DNA of 39,111 nt, from assembly GCA_902515195.1 (NCBI GenBank), contig CABXTO010000003.1:1-39111 (forward strand). Reading direction: 5' to 3'. Below, piece after piece: positions 19,849 to 28,574 of the stretch. Under the pieces are notes generated by a model. That model did not search any database, was not told the DNA's origin, and saw nothing but the letters and a program-made list of their open reading frames with translations. The DNA comes from an uncultured Pelagibacteraceae bacterium (GTDB lineage Bacteria > Pseudomonadota > Alphaproteobacteria > Pelagibacterales > Pelagibacteraceae). The translations under genes and the position numbers were made by a program. Positions within the stretch are counted from its first letter, which is position 1. Each line of letters begins with the position of its first letter.

Positions 19849-20808
19849 TTAATTTTTATATTTATCTAAAGAAAATTCACCACCTTGTTTCCACATATAA
19901 CAATATTTTTTTACTTCTTTTTCAAACATGCGTAAACTAGGAACTCCTATATCTGTGTTTGTTTTATATTTTCCTGATGCAACATTATCGTATTTCAAGA
20001 GCCTCAATTGATCTTGAGTTAATAAAGGTTTTGGTAATAATTGAAATATGATTGCATTTAAGTTTGCTAAAAAAAAAGGTAAAGGAAATAAAATTCTTTT
20101 TTTATCAATTAGTCTAAGTAATTTTTCAAGTATTTCTTTAAATGATAATATTTCTGGTCCAACACATTCAATGATTTTTTCTTGAAAATTATTAGAAATT
20201 ACATGATAAATTACATCGGTCAAATCTGAGCAATGTATTGGTGCAAATTTTGTCCTTCCAGAATAATATAACGGAAAAACAGGTAATCGACTTAAAAGAG
20301 TCATGAAATTTGTTGTAAAATTATCATCGACTGAATATACAATTGATGGTCTAAGAATTGTTGCTTTTGGAAAATAATTCAAAATATTTTTTTCGCCCTC
20401 TAATTTGGTTATTGCATAATTTGAGTCTTTTGCTTCATTAATACCAAGAGCAGATAAATGAATAAAATTTTTTAAATCGTATTCTTTACAAAGTTTAGCA
20501 AGTAATGTCGGGAATATCGTATGTATATTTTTGAAAGTATTTCCCTTTCTTTTTTCAAACAATATTCCAACTAAGTTTATACAGATATTAGCATTTTCAA
20601 AAAGTTTTCTTATTTTGATCTCATCATAAATATTTGCTTCAACAATATCTATATACCCTGCATTGGCCTGCGTTTTGATAATATAGCTTTTTTGATGAAT
20701 ATTTCTTGTAACAACAGTGACCCTGAAGTTATTTTTAGTTAGTTTTCTAATTAAATTTCTTCCTATCTGCCCACTTCCACCAAAAATTAGACAATTTTTT
20801 TCTTTCAT
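19849..20808 (-). CDS. NAD-dependent epimerase/dehydratase, NDUFA9-like complex I-associated family
   Basis: 319 aa; CLIFGGSGQIGRNLIRKL Rossmann motif, HLSALGINEAKDSNYAITKLEGE and LRPSIVY. Confidence 0.88.
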   Translation of the reverse strand: MKEKNCLIFGGSGQIGRNLIRKLTKNNFRVTVVTRNIHQKSYIIKTQANAGYIDIVEANIYDEIKIRKLFENANICINLVGILFEKRKGNTFKNIHTIFPTLLAKLCKEYDLKNFIHLSALGINEAKDSNYAITKLEGEKNILNYFPKATILRPSIVYSVDDNFTTNFMTLLSRLPVFPLYYSGRTKFAPIHCSDLTDVIYHVISNNFQEKIIECVGPEILSFKEILEKLLRLIDKKRILFPLPFFLANLNAIIFQLLPKPLLTQDQLRLLKYDNVASGKYKTNTDIGVPSLRMFEKEVKKYCYMWKQGGEFSLDKYKN

Positions 20809-20824
20809 ATATATATAATTAAAA

Positions 20825-21436
20825 ATGAATATTGATATTAAACTTCACAAAAACGATTTACCAGATGATTTAAATTTAGGCAATGTAATAGCAGTCGATG
20901 GTGAATTTATGGGGTTAAATGTTAGACGTGACCCATTATGCCTGATTCAAATCTCATCAGGGAATAATGATGCCCATATTGTTCAATTTGATCGAATTAA
21001 CTATAATGCACCCAATTTAGTAAAAATCTTAGCTGACAATTCAATTACAAAAATTTTTCATTATGGAAGAGCGGATATTGCTCATATTAAATATTATCTA
21101 AAGGTTGATACAAAAAATATTCTTGATACAAAAATTGCATCTAAGCTTGCTAGATCTTATTCGGATAACCACTCTTTAAAAACTTTGATAAAAGAATTTC
21201 TAAATGTGGATGTTAATAAACAATTTCAAAGTTCAGATTTTGGAGGGGAGCTATCTCCCTCACAATTGAAATATTGTGCAAATGATGTAATTTATCTCCA
21301 TAGAATTCATGAACAATTAAATAATATTTTGGAGAGAGAAAAAAGAATTAATCTTTACAAAGATTGTTTAAAATTTTTAAAAACTCGAGTAGATCTTGAT
21401 CTTGCCTTATTTAAAGATGATATTTGGTCTCATTAA
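20825..21436 (+). CDS. rnd: Ribonuclease D family 3'-5' exonuclease
   Basis: 203 aa; VDGEFMGL, FHYGRADIAHI and YCANDVIYLHRIH (DEDDy motifs). Confidence 0.92.
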   Translation: MNIDIKLHKNDLPDDLNLGNVIAVDGEFMGLNVRRDPLCLIQISSGNNDAHIVQFDRINYNAPNLVKILADNSITKIFHYGRADIAHIKYYLKVDTKNILDTKIASKLARSYSDNHSLKTLIKEFLNVDVNKQFQSSDFGGELSPSQLKYCANDVIYLHRIHEQLNNILEREKRINLYKDCLKFLKTRVDLDLALFKDDIWSH

Positions 21437-22410
21437 TAATGATTAAAAATAAATATAGAACTATAGCAAAAAACGTCATTGATCTTGAAATTGAAGGCCT
21501 TAAGAAATTAAAAAAATTTATTACCCCATCGTTTGATGAGGCTGTGAAAGTTATAGCATCTTGTCAATCAAAAGTAATTCTTGCTGGTGTTGGAAAAAGT
21601 GGATTAATAGCAGCAAAAATAGCTTCAACTTTATCTTCTGTTGGTACACCATCTTTTTCAATTTCAGCTAATGATTGCTCTCATGGAGATTTAGGAAGCA
21701 TAACGAAAAAAGATATTTTAATTTTAATTAGTAATTCAGGAAATTCTGTTGAATTAAAAAATATAATTCAATATGCAAATCGTTATAAAATAAAATTAAT
21801 TTCAATAGTCTCAAAAAAAAATTCAATTTTATATAAGTCCTCAGACATTAGACTCTTAATACCTGATACTAAAGAGGCAGGTTTTGGAATAGTGCCTACA
21901 GCGAGTACAAGTGTTCAATTATCAATTGGGGATGCGCTAGCAATAGCTGTAATGAGTCATAAAAAATTTAGTCATTTAGATTTTAAAAAATTTCACCCTG
22001 GGGGTAATTTAGGTAATAGATTAAAAACAGTCGAGGATCTAATGCTAACTAAGAACAAAATTCCTTTTATTGATGAAAATAGCTCAATAAAAAATGGTCT
22101 TAAAATAATTAATTCTAAAAAACTAGGTGTTTTAATTGCAACCAATAAAAAAAAACAAACAACAGGTATTTTTACAGATGGAGATATTAAAAGATCAATT
22201 CAAAAGAATATTGATATAAATAAAAATAAGATTCGGTCATTTATGACAAAAAATCCAGTAAGTGTAGAAAAAGATACCCTTGCAGCAAAAGCACTAGGTA
22301 TTATGAATGAAAAAAAAATTACATCTCTTTGTGTTTTTCATAAAAAAAATAAAAAGAAAACTATTGGAATTTTACATATTCACAATATTTTAGATTCTAA
22401 TATTAGTTAA
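21424..22410 (+). CDS. kdsD: Arabinose-5-phosphate isomerase, KpsF/GutQ family (SIS + CBS domains)
   Basis: 328 aa; GVGKSGLIAAKIASTLSSVGTPSF, SHGDLGSI, SNSGNSVEL and HPGGNLGNRL, followed by a CBS pair. Confidence 0.94.
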   Translation: MVSLIMIKNKYRTIAKNVIDLEIEGLKKLKKFITPSFDEAVKVIASCQSKVILAGVGKSGLIAAKIASTLSSVGTPSFSISANDCSHGDLGSITKKDILILISNSGNSVELKNIIQYANRYKIKLISIVSKKNSILYKSSDIRLLIPDTKEAGFGIVPTASTSVQLSIGDALAIAVMSHKKFSHLDFKKFHPGGNLGNRLKTVEDLMLTKNKIPFIDENSSIKNGLKIINSKKLGVLIATNKKKQTTGIFTDGDIKRSIQKNIDINKNKIRSFMTKNPVSVEKDTLAAKALGIMNEKKITSLCVFHKKNKKKTIGILHIHNILDSNIS

Positions 22411-22412
22411 AG

Positions 22413-23006
22413 ATGAATAAAAAGTTGCTTGCTCAAACGTCTCTAATTTTAATAGTGTGTGTAATTACGTTTATCTTTTTCAATATATATAATCAAAAAA
22501 ATAATAAAAATTTTTCTAATAATTTAATAACTAAAGACCAAAATGACAAAAAAGAAAATCTAGAAAATAAGGAGGGAACTATTGAAGGTATAGAGTATTT
22601 TTCACAAGATATTAATGGAAATACATATATTATAAGAGCCAAGTCTGGAGTAATTGATAAAAAAAATCCAGATATGATAGATTTGCTAAATGTCGAAGCT
22701 GAATTAAAATTTGAAAATAACAAAATAATTAAAGTAAATTCAAATAAGGCAATTTATAATAATAATAACTATGATACAATTTTTACTGAAAATGTTATAA
22801 TAAACTACAATGATCACAAAATTAATTGTAATAAATTAGAGGCAAAATTTTCTGAGAATGAAGCTACATTATCTCAAAATTTAATTTATGAAAATCTTTC
22901 AACAAAATTATTTGCAGATCAAATGAAGGTTGATTTAATTAAAAAAAATACTGAAATAACAATGTTTAACCAAAAAGAGAAAGTCAAAATTACCCATAAA
23001 AAATAA
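22413..23006 (+). CDS. lptC: LPS export protein LptC family
   Basis: 197 aa; N-terminal TM, beta-strand-rich repeats (IIRAKSGVIDKKNPDMIDLLNVEAELKF), located between kdsD and lptB. Confidence 0.8.
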   Translation: MNKKLLAQTSLILIVCVITFIFFNIYNQKNNKNFSNNLITKDQNDKKENLENKEGTIEGIEYFSQDINGNTYIIRAKSGVIDKKNPDMIDLLNVEAELKFENNKIIKVNSNKAIYNNNNYDTIFTENVIINYNDHKINCNKLEAKFSENEATLSQNLIYENLSTKLFADQMKVDLIKKNTEITMFNQKEKVKITHKK

Positions 23007-23776
23007 TGGCCTTAATCAAAAAATTTAGAATTAAAAATTTCAAGGATAAAAAACCTGTAGCAAGTTTAGCAAAAGTATCCCTTTCATATGGAAAAAGACA
23101 AATACTTGATAATATAAGTTTTCAATTAAGCTCTGGTGAAATTGTAGGTCTGTTAGGGCCTAATGGAGCAGGAAAAAGTACTTTGTTTAATTTGTTAATT
23201 GGCCTTATTAAACCAAATTTTGGAAAAATTATCATACAAAATAAAGATGTAACTGATTACCCAATTTATGAAAGAGCAAAAAAATTCAATATAGGTTTTG
23301 TTCCTCAAAATGGTGGATATTTTCATGATTTGACACTACTAGAAAATTTAAGAGCTGTTGGAGAAATTATTATAAAAGATAAAAGAACTTTAGAATCGAA
23401 AATTAATGAGCTCATCTTAAAGTTTGAATTAGACAATGTAAAAGATATTAAAGGAAAGTTCTTATCAGGGGGACAAAAACGTAAACTTGTAATATGTATG
23501 GCTTTAATGGGTGATCCAAAGATTTTATTATGTGATGAAATATTTGCAGCTTTAGATGTTCTTACAATTCATATGCTTAAGAATGTAATAGTAAACTTAC
23601 AAAAAGAAAATCCCAATATGTGTATAGTAATTTGTGAACATCAAGCTAGAGAGCTTCTATCAATAGTTGATAGAGCATTAATTTTGTCTGAATGTAAAAT
23701 TATAGCAGAGGGTTCTCCTCATAGCCTTTTAAAAAATGAAAAAGCAAAATCACACTATTTTGGTGACTATTTTTAA
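23006..23776 (+). CDS. lptB: LPS export ABC transporter ATP-binding protein LptB-like
   Basis: 256 aa; GPNGAGKST, LSGGQKRKL and ILLCDEIFAALD; directly follows lptC. Confidence 0.87.
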   Translation: MALIKKFRIKNFKDKKPVASLAKVSLSYGKRQILDNISFQLSSGEIVGLLGPNGAGKSTLFNLLIGLIKPNFGKIIIQNKDVTDYPIYERAKKFNIGFVPQNGGYFHDLTLLENLRAVGEIIIKDKRTLESKINELILKFELDNVKDIKGKFLSGGQKRKLVICMALMGDPKILLCDEIFAALDVLTIHMLKNVIVNLQKENPNMCIVICEHQARELLSIVDRALILSECKIIAEGSPHSLLKNEKAKSHYFGDYF

Positions 23777-23796
23777 TATTTAATTGAAATCAACAA

Positions 23797-25110
23797 ATGA
23801 AAAATTATCTAGAAATAAAAAAAACTATTAAACCTTTTAAAAAACAGATCTCAGTCGAAGGTGACAAGAGTATTTCTATTAGGTGGGTTCTTTTATCATC
23901 GTTAAGTAAAAAAAAATCTATTTCATATAATCTCTTGAGGTCTGAAGATGTTTTGAATGCTTTAAAATGTGTAAAAGTTTTAGGTTCAAAAGTTAAGTTA
24001 AATAAAACAAAATGTGAAATAGTTGGAATTGGTCTTAAAGATAAATTTAAAAAAAAAATATTATTGGATGCTGGTAATTCAGGTACTTTAGGTAGGCTAA
24101 TACTTGGATTACTAGTAAATACAAAAAATAAGATTAAATTGATTGGTGACAGTAGTTTGTCTAAAAGAGATTTTTACCGTGTAACAAAACCTCTCAAAAA
24201 ATTTGGAGCTAAATTTTATTCAAGCGAAAAACGATTGCCTATTACTATGATGGGTTCTAAAAATCCAAAATCAATAAATTATGTTGAAAACAAAGGATCA
24301 GCTCAATGTAAGACTTCTGTAATGTTAGCAGCTCTAAAATCTAAAGGTATAACTAAAATAAAAGCTAAGAAATCAAGAGATCATACCGAGCTTTTATTTA
24401 GACATCTAAATATACCGATAAAAATAAAAAAAACCAAAAATTTTGATTTTATCTCTGTTAAAGGAGTGAATGATATAAATGCGTTAAACTATAAGATTCC
24501 AGGTGATATTAGCTCATGTGCTTTTTTAATTGTGTTGACGATACTATCAAGAAATTCAAAATTAATAGTAAAAAATATAAATTTAAATCCAACTAGAACT
24601 GGGATTATCAAAATATTAAAAAAAATGGGCGCATCTATCAAAACTTTAAATAAAAAAAATTATAGAGGTGAATTAGTAGGAGATATATTTGTAAAAAGCT
24701 CTAAGAATTTAAAAGCAATAAATTGTCCAAAAGAATATAATTCAAGTGCAATAGATGAGTTTCTTATAATCTTTTTAGTAGCCGCAAAATCCAAAGGAAT
24801 TTCTTATTTTAACCAATTGTCTGAACTAAACAAAAAAGAAAGTCCTAGACTAATTTGGGGATCAAAAATTTTAAATTTCATGGGCATAAAAAATAAATTA
24901 ACCAATAAATCCATAAAAATTTATGGCAATCCAAATATAAGTTTGGACAAAAAAATTACTATAAGGAACTTTTTAAAAGATCATCGGGTATTTATGATGA
25001 GCACAATTGCAGCACTCACTTTTGGTGGGGTATGGAAGATTCATGATGTAAACGCTATAAAAACCTCATTTCCATCGTTTTTGAAAAAATTAGAATATCT
25101 TAATCAATAA
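23797..25110 (+). CDS. aroA: 3-phosphoshikimate 1-carboxyvinyltransferase
   Basis: 437 aa; ISVEGDKSISIRW, NAGNSGTLGRLILG, GDSSLSKRDFYR, SRDHTELL and LNKKESPRL. Confidence 0.94.
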   Translation: MKNYLEIKKTIKPFKKQISVEGDKSISIRWVLLSSLSKKKSISYNLLRSEDVLNALKCVKVLGSKVKLNKTKCEIVGIGLKDKFKKKILLDAGNSGTLGRLILGLLVNTKNKIKLIGDSSLSKRDFYRVTKPLKKFGAKFYSSEKRLPITMMGSKNPKSINYVENKGSAQCKTSVMLAALKSKGITKIKAKKSRDHTELLFRHLNIPIKIKKTKNFDFISVKGVNDINALNYKIPGDISSCAFLIVLTILSRNSKLIVKNINLNPTRTGIIKILKKMGASIKTLNKKNYRGELVGDIFVKSSKNLKAINCPKEYNSSAIDEFLIIFLVAAKSKGISYFNQLSELNKKESPRLIWGSKILNFMGIKNKLTNKSIKIYGNPNISLDKKITIRNFLKDHRVFMMSTIAALTFGGVWKIHDVNAIKTSFPSFLKKLEYLNQ

Positions 25111-25191
25111 AAATAGAGTGAAATTTATTAATTTTTATGGTCAATTTTGAAGATTGCTGTTGCTAATTAAAGTAATTTTAAGTAGAAAATC

Positions 25192-25216
25192 ATGCTTTTT
25201 TAAAAATTTGAAGCAT
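25192..25216 (+). promoter_or_regulatory. Candidate hairpin in the rpsA leader
   Basis: ATGCTT(25192-25197)-N13-AAGCAT(25211-25216), ending 7 nt before the rpsA ATG at 25224. Confidence 0.35.
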
Positions 25217-25223
25217 ACATTAA

Positions 25224-26951
25224 ATGGAAATATATAAAGAACTTAACAACCCGCTCTCAAAGGAATTTGAGCAACTTTTAAATAATCAGTTATCAAAGAC
25301 AACAATTGAAGAAGGAAAAATAATTGAAGGAAAAATTAATAAAGTAACTGAAAAATTTGTTTTCTTATTTGTAGAGGGACTAAAAAGTGAACCTATACTT
25401 GATATCAACGAACTCAAAAGCATGGGTTTATCTGAGAAAATTAAAATTGGCGAAACCATTCCAGTGCTATTAGAAAAAATTGAAGATAGAAATGGTGAAG
25501 TTTTAGTTTCAGCAAGTAAAGCTCAAAAAATTAAAGGTTGGGATAAACTAGTTGAAGCCTATGAAAAAAATGAGCCAATTATGGGTAAAATTACTTCGAA
25601 ATGTAAAGGTGGTTGTATTGTTGAGCATGTAGATACAGGATCTTTAATGTTTTTGCCTGGTTCCCAGATAAGTGACAAGCCTTTAAAGGATATCAATCAT
25701 TTAATTAACGAGCCGCAAAAATTTGCAATCATTAAACTTGATAAAATTAGAGGAAATGCATGTGTGTCTAGACGTGAAATAATTTCCTCTTTTAAAAAAG
25801 AAGATAAGGCTAAGATTATAGAAAAGTTTAAAGTAGGTGACATTATTAAAAATGCAGAAGTTAAAGGGTATAGTTCATTTGGATGTTTTTTTAATGTTAA
25901 TAATGAATTAGATGTACTAGTACATTTACAAGAAATTTCTTACTCTAGAGTAAACCATCCTGATGAAGTATTTAATATCGGTGAGAAACATGACCTTAAA
26001 GTAATCTCTGTTGATAAAGAAAAACTCCAAGTTGGATGCTCTGTAAAACAACTATCACCAGATCCCTTCGAACATATTGAAAATTACGAACTGAATAAAG
26101 TTTATAAAGCTAAAGTTGTAAAACTAATGGACTTCGGAGCTTTTTGTGAATTAGAACCAGGCCTTACAACTTTATTACATTCAAGTGAGTTAAGCTGGAC
26201 AAAGAAAAATGTTTCAGCAAAAAAAATGTTTAAAGTAAATGATGTGATTAGTTGCGTTATCACAGAAATAGATAAAGAAAAGCGGAGAGTGGCTATTTCT
26301 CATAGACTTACTCAAGATAATCCTTTTGAAGTATTTGAAAAGAAATATCCAGTTGGTGCTGTTGCTGAAGGAGAGGTAATTAATAAAAATGAATATTCTC
26401 TATTCGTTAACATTGGAAATTTAAACATAGATGCCTTTTTACATTGTAATGATTTAACTTACTTAAATAATAGCGAAGAGGAATTAGCTAAATATAAAAA
26501 AGGTGATAAATTAAAAGTTAAAGTATTAGAAATTAAAACGTCAGAACAAAAAATAAGAGTAGGTCTAAAGCAAACTTTACCTGATCCTTTTGATTGGTTT
26601 AAAGACAAAAAAATTAATCAAGCTATCACTGTAAAAATCATTTCAACTGACAATAAAGGACTAATTGTTAGGCCTGAAGGCTGTGATATAGATTTTAATA
26701 TTAAAAAATCTCAAATTGCTATTAATCCTGCAGATTCAAGACCATCAAGATTTACAGGTGGTGAAAGAATTGACTGTGCAATTTCTGAGTTAGATCTTGA
26801 TAAGCGTAAAGTAGGTTTAAGCATTAAACTTCTGGAAGAAATAGAAAAAAAAGAAGCTCTTGAAAAGTATGGTTCAGAAGGATCTGGAAAAAACTTACCA
26901 TTCTCTTCTTTATCAGACGATTTGAAGAAAAAAGACAAAGAAAAGGCATAA
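25224..26951 (+). CDS. rpsA: 30S ribosomal protein S1
   Basis: 575 aa with repeated S1 domains: GDIIKNAEVKGYSSFGCFFNVNNELDVLVHLQEISYSRVNHPDEV and AKVVKLMDFGAFCELEPGLTTLLHSSELSWTKKNV. Confidence 0.93.
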   Translation: MEIYKELNNPLSKEFEQLLNNQLSKTTIEEGKIIEGKINKVTEKFVFLFVEGLKSEPILDINELKSMGLSEKIKIGETIPVLLEKIEDRNGEVLVSASKAQKIKGWDKLVEAYEKNEPIMGKITSKCKGGCIVEHVDTGSLMFLPGSQISDKPLKDINHLINEPQKFAIIKLDKIRGNACVSRREIISSFKKEDKAKIIEKFKVGDIIKNAEVKGYSSFGCFFNVNNELDVLVHLQEISYSRVNHPDEVFNIGEKHDLKVISVDKEKLQVGCSVKQLSPDPFEHIENYELNKVYKAKVVKLMDFGAFCELEPGLTTLLHSSELSWTKKNVSAKKMFKVNDVISCVITEIDKEKRRVAISHRLTQDNPFEVFEKKYPVGAVAEGEVINKNEYSLFVNIGNLNIDAFLHCNDLTYLNNSEEELAKYKKGDKLKVKVLEIKTSEQKIRVGLKQTLPDPFDWFKDKKINQAITVKIISTDNKGLIVRPEGCDIDFNIKKSQIAINPADSRPSRFTGGERIDCAISELDLDKRKVGLSIKLLEEIEKKEALEKYGSEGSGKNLPFSSLSDDLKKKDKEKA

Positions 26952-26964
26952 GTAGAAGATTAAA

Positions 26965-27258
26965 TTGGCTATTGTAAAATCAAAGCTTTTAAAAAAACTT
27001 TCAAAATCGTATCCTAATTTTCTAAAAAAGGATTTAGAAAAATTCACAAATATAATTCTTCAAGAGATAAAACAAACTTTAAAGCGTGGAGAGCGTGTAG
27101 AATTAAGGGGGTTTGGTGTTTTTTCGACAAATTTACAAAAAGCTCGTATTTCAAGAAATCCTAAAACTTCGGAAAAGGTTCATACACCTGAAAAAAAAAC
27201 AATTCGCTTCAAAATGGCTAAAGATTTGTTTAAAAAATTGAATGATGAAAAAGAATAA
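26965..27258 (+). CDS. ihfB: Integration host factor subunit beta / HU family (TTG start)
   Basis: 97 aa; VELRGFGVFSTNLQKARISRNPKTSEKV; follows rpsA as in many proteobacteria. Confidence 0.92.
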   Translation: MAIVKSKLLKKLSKSYPNFLKKDLEKFTNIILQEIKQTLKRGERVELRGFGVFSTNLQKARISRNPKTSEKVHTPEKKTIRFKMAKDLFKKLNDEKE

Positions 27259-27934
27259 AATATTTGTTGCTTGTGACACCTCAAATCTTAATCAAATAAA
27301 AAAAATTATAAAATATACTAGAACTACTAAGCTTGACATTATTCCTAAGTTTGGTCTGCAATTCTTTTATTCTAAAAATGGAAGAAAGTTTTTAGAGAAC
27401 TTTAAATTAGAATTTTTTTTAGATGTTAAAATAAATGATATATCACAAACTGCTTTATCAGCTATGGATAGTTTAAAGGATTTAAAAAAATTAAGATATA
27501 TTACAGTTCATGTAAATGGTGGTCTAGACATGTTAAAAGCTGTCACCAACAGGGCCAAAAAAATTAACAAAAAGATTAAAGTATTGGGAGTTACAATACT
27601 AACAAGCCTAAATAATAAATCTCTAAAAGAGATAGGCCATACAAAATCTGTAGAAAAATTAGTTCTTCAACAAGTAAATTTAATAAAAAAATCTGGAGCA
27701 GCTGGATGTATTTGTTCAGCTAAAGAGGCTAAGATTATTAGAAAAAAATTTAAAAATTTTTTCATAGTAACTCCTGGTATTAGATTGCCTGGCGATAAAG
27801 CCAATGATCAAATGAGAGTTTTAACCCCAAAAGAAGCCTTTAAAAACAAAGTTTCAGCAATCGTTATGGGGCGTTCACTAATAAAAAAAAATATCAAAAA
27901 TAATGTTAAAAGGTTAATTGATCACTTAAATTAA
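27242..27934 (+). CDS. pyrF: Orotidine 5'-phosphate decarboxylase
   Basis: 230 aa; FFLDVKINDISQTA (DxKxxD retained), GVTILTSL, VTPGIRLPGDKANDQMRV. Confidence 0.92.
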   Translation: MMKKNKIFVACDTSNLNQIKKIIKYTRTTKLDIIPKFGLQFFYSKNGRKFLENFKLEFFLDVKINDISQTALSAMDSLKDLKKLRYITVHVNGGLDMLKAVTNRAKKINKKIKVLGVTILTSLNNKSLKEIGHTKSVEKLVLQQVNLIKKSGAAGCICSAKEAKIIRKKFKNFFIVTPGIRLPGDKANDQMRVLTPKEAFKNKVSAIVMGRSLIKKNIKNNVKRLIDHLN

Positions 27935-28557
27935 TGATTAAAGGTTGTAAGATTTGTGGGATATCTGATCTCAATACGTTAAATCATATTATCAATCATG
28001 TTTATCCACCTGAATATATAGGCTTCATATGTAATTATAAAAAAAGCTCTAGATACGTAGAATTTAATAAGTTAAAGGAATTAGTAAATGTTGATAAAAA
28101 AAAATCCAAATTTGTAGCCATCTTAGTTAAGCCAAATGAAGAATTTTTAGAAAAAATTAAAAATTTACCTTTTGATTATTATCAAATTTACGATTGTAAC
28201 ACTAAAGAAATTGAGTTTATTAAAAATAATTATAATAAAAAAATTATTGCTGCTTTAACAATCTCTAATTCAGAAGATATTAAAAGACATAAAAACTTCG
28301 AAAACATTGCTGATATAATCTTGTTTGATAGCAAAGGTTATGAGCAGTCAGAGTCATTTGATCATGAACTTTTAAATGATGTCAAAACATCAAAACAAAT
28401 AATGATTGCTGGCGACATAAAGACTAGTGATTTAATAAAATTTAAAAATAAGCCATATATAATTGACATAAGTGGTCATCTGGAGTCTAAAAAAGGAGTT
28501 AAGGATTTAAAAAAAATTGATAAGTTTTTAAATACAGTCCATGATATAAATTCTTAA
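27934..28557 (+). CDS. trpF: Phosphoribosylanthranilate isomerase-like protein (divergent)
   Basis: 207 aa; KICGISDLNTLNHI, EYIGFICNYKKSSRYV and ISGHLESKKGVKDLKKI; position before trpB-trpA. Confidence 0.8.
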   Translation: MIKGCKICGISDLNTLNHIINHVYPPEYIGFICNYKKSSRYVEFNKLKELVNVDKKKSKFVAILVKPNEEFLEKIKNLPFDYYQIYDCNTKEIEFIKNNYNKKIIAALTISNSEDIKRHKNFENIADIILFDSKGYEQSESFDHELLNDVKTSKQIMIAGDIKTSDLIKFKNKPYIIDISGHLESKKGVKDLKKIDKFLNTVHDINS

Positions 28558-28574
28558 AAAAATTTATTTAAAAT

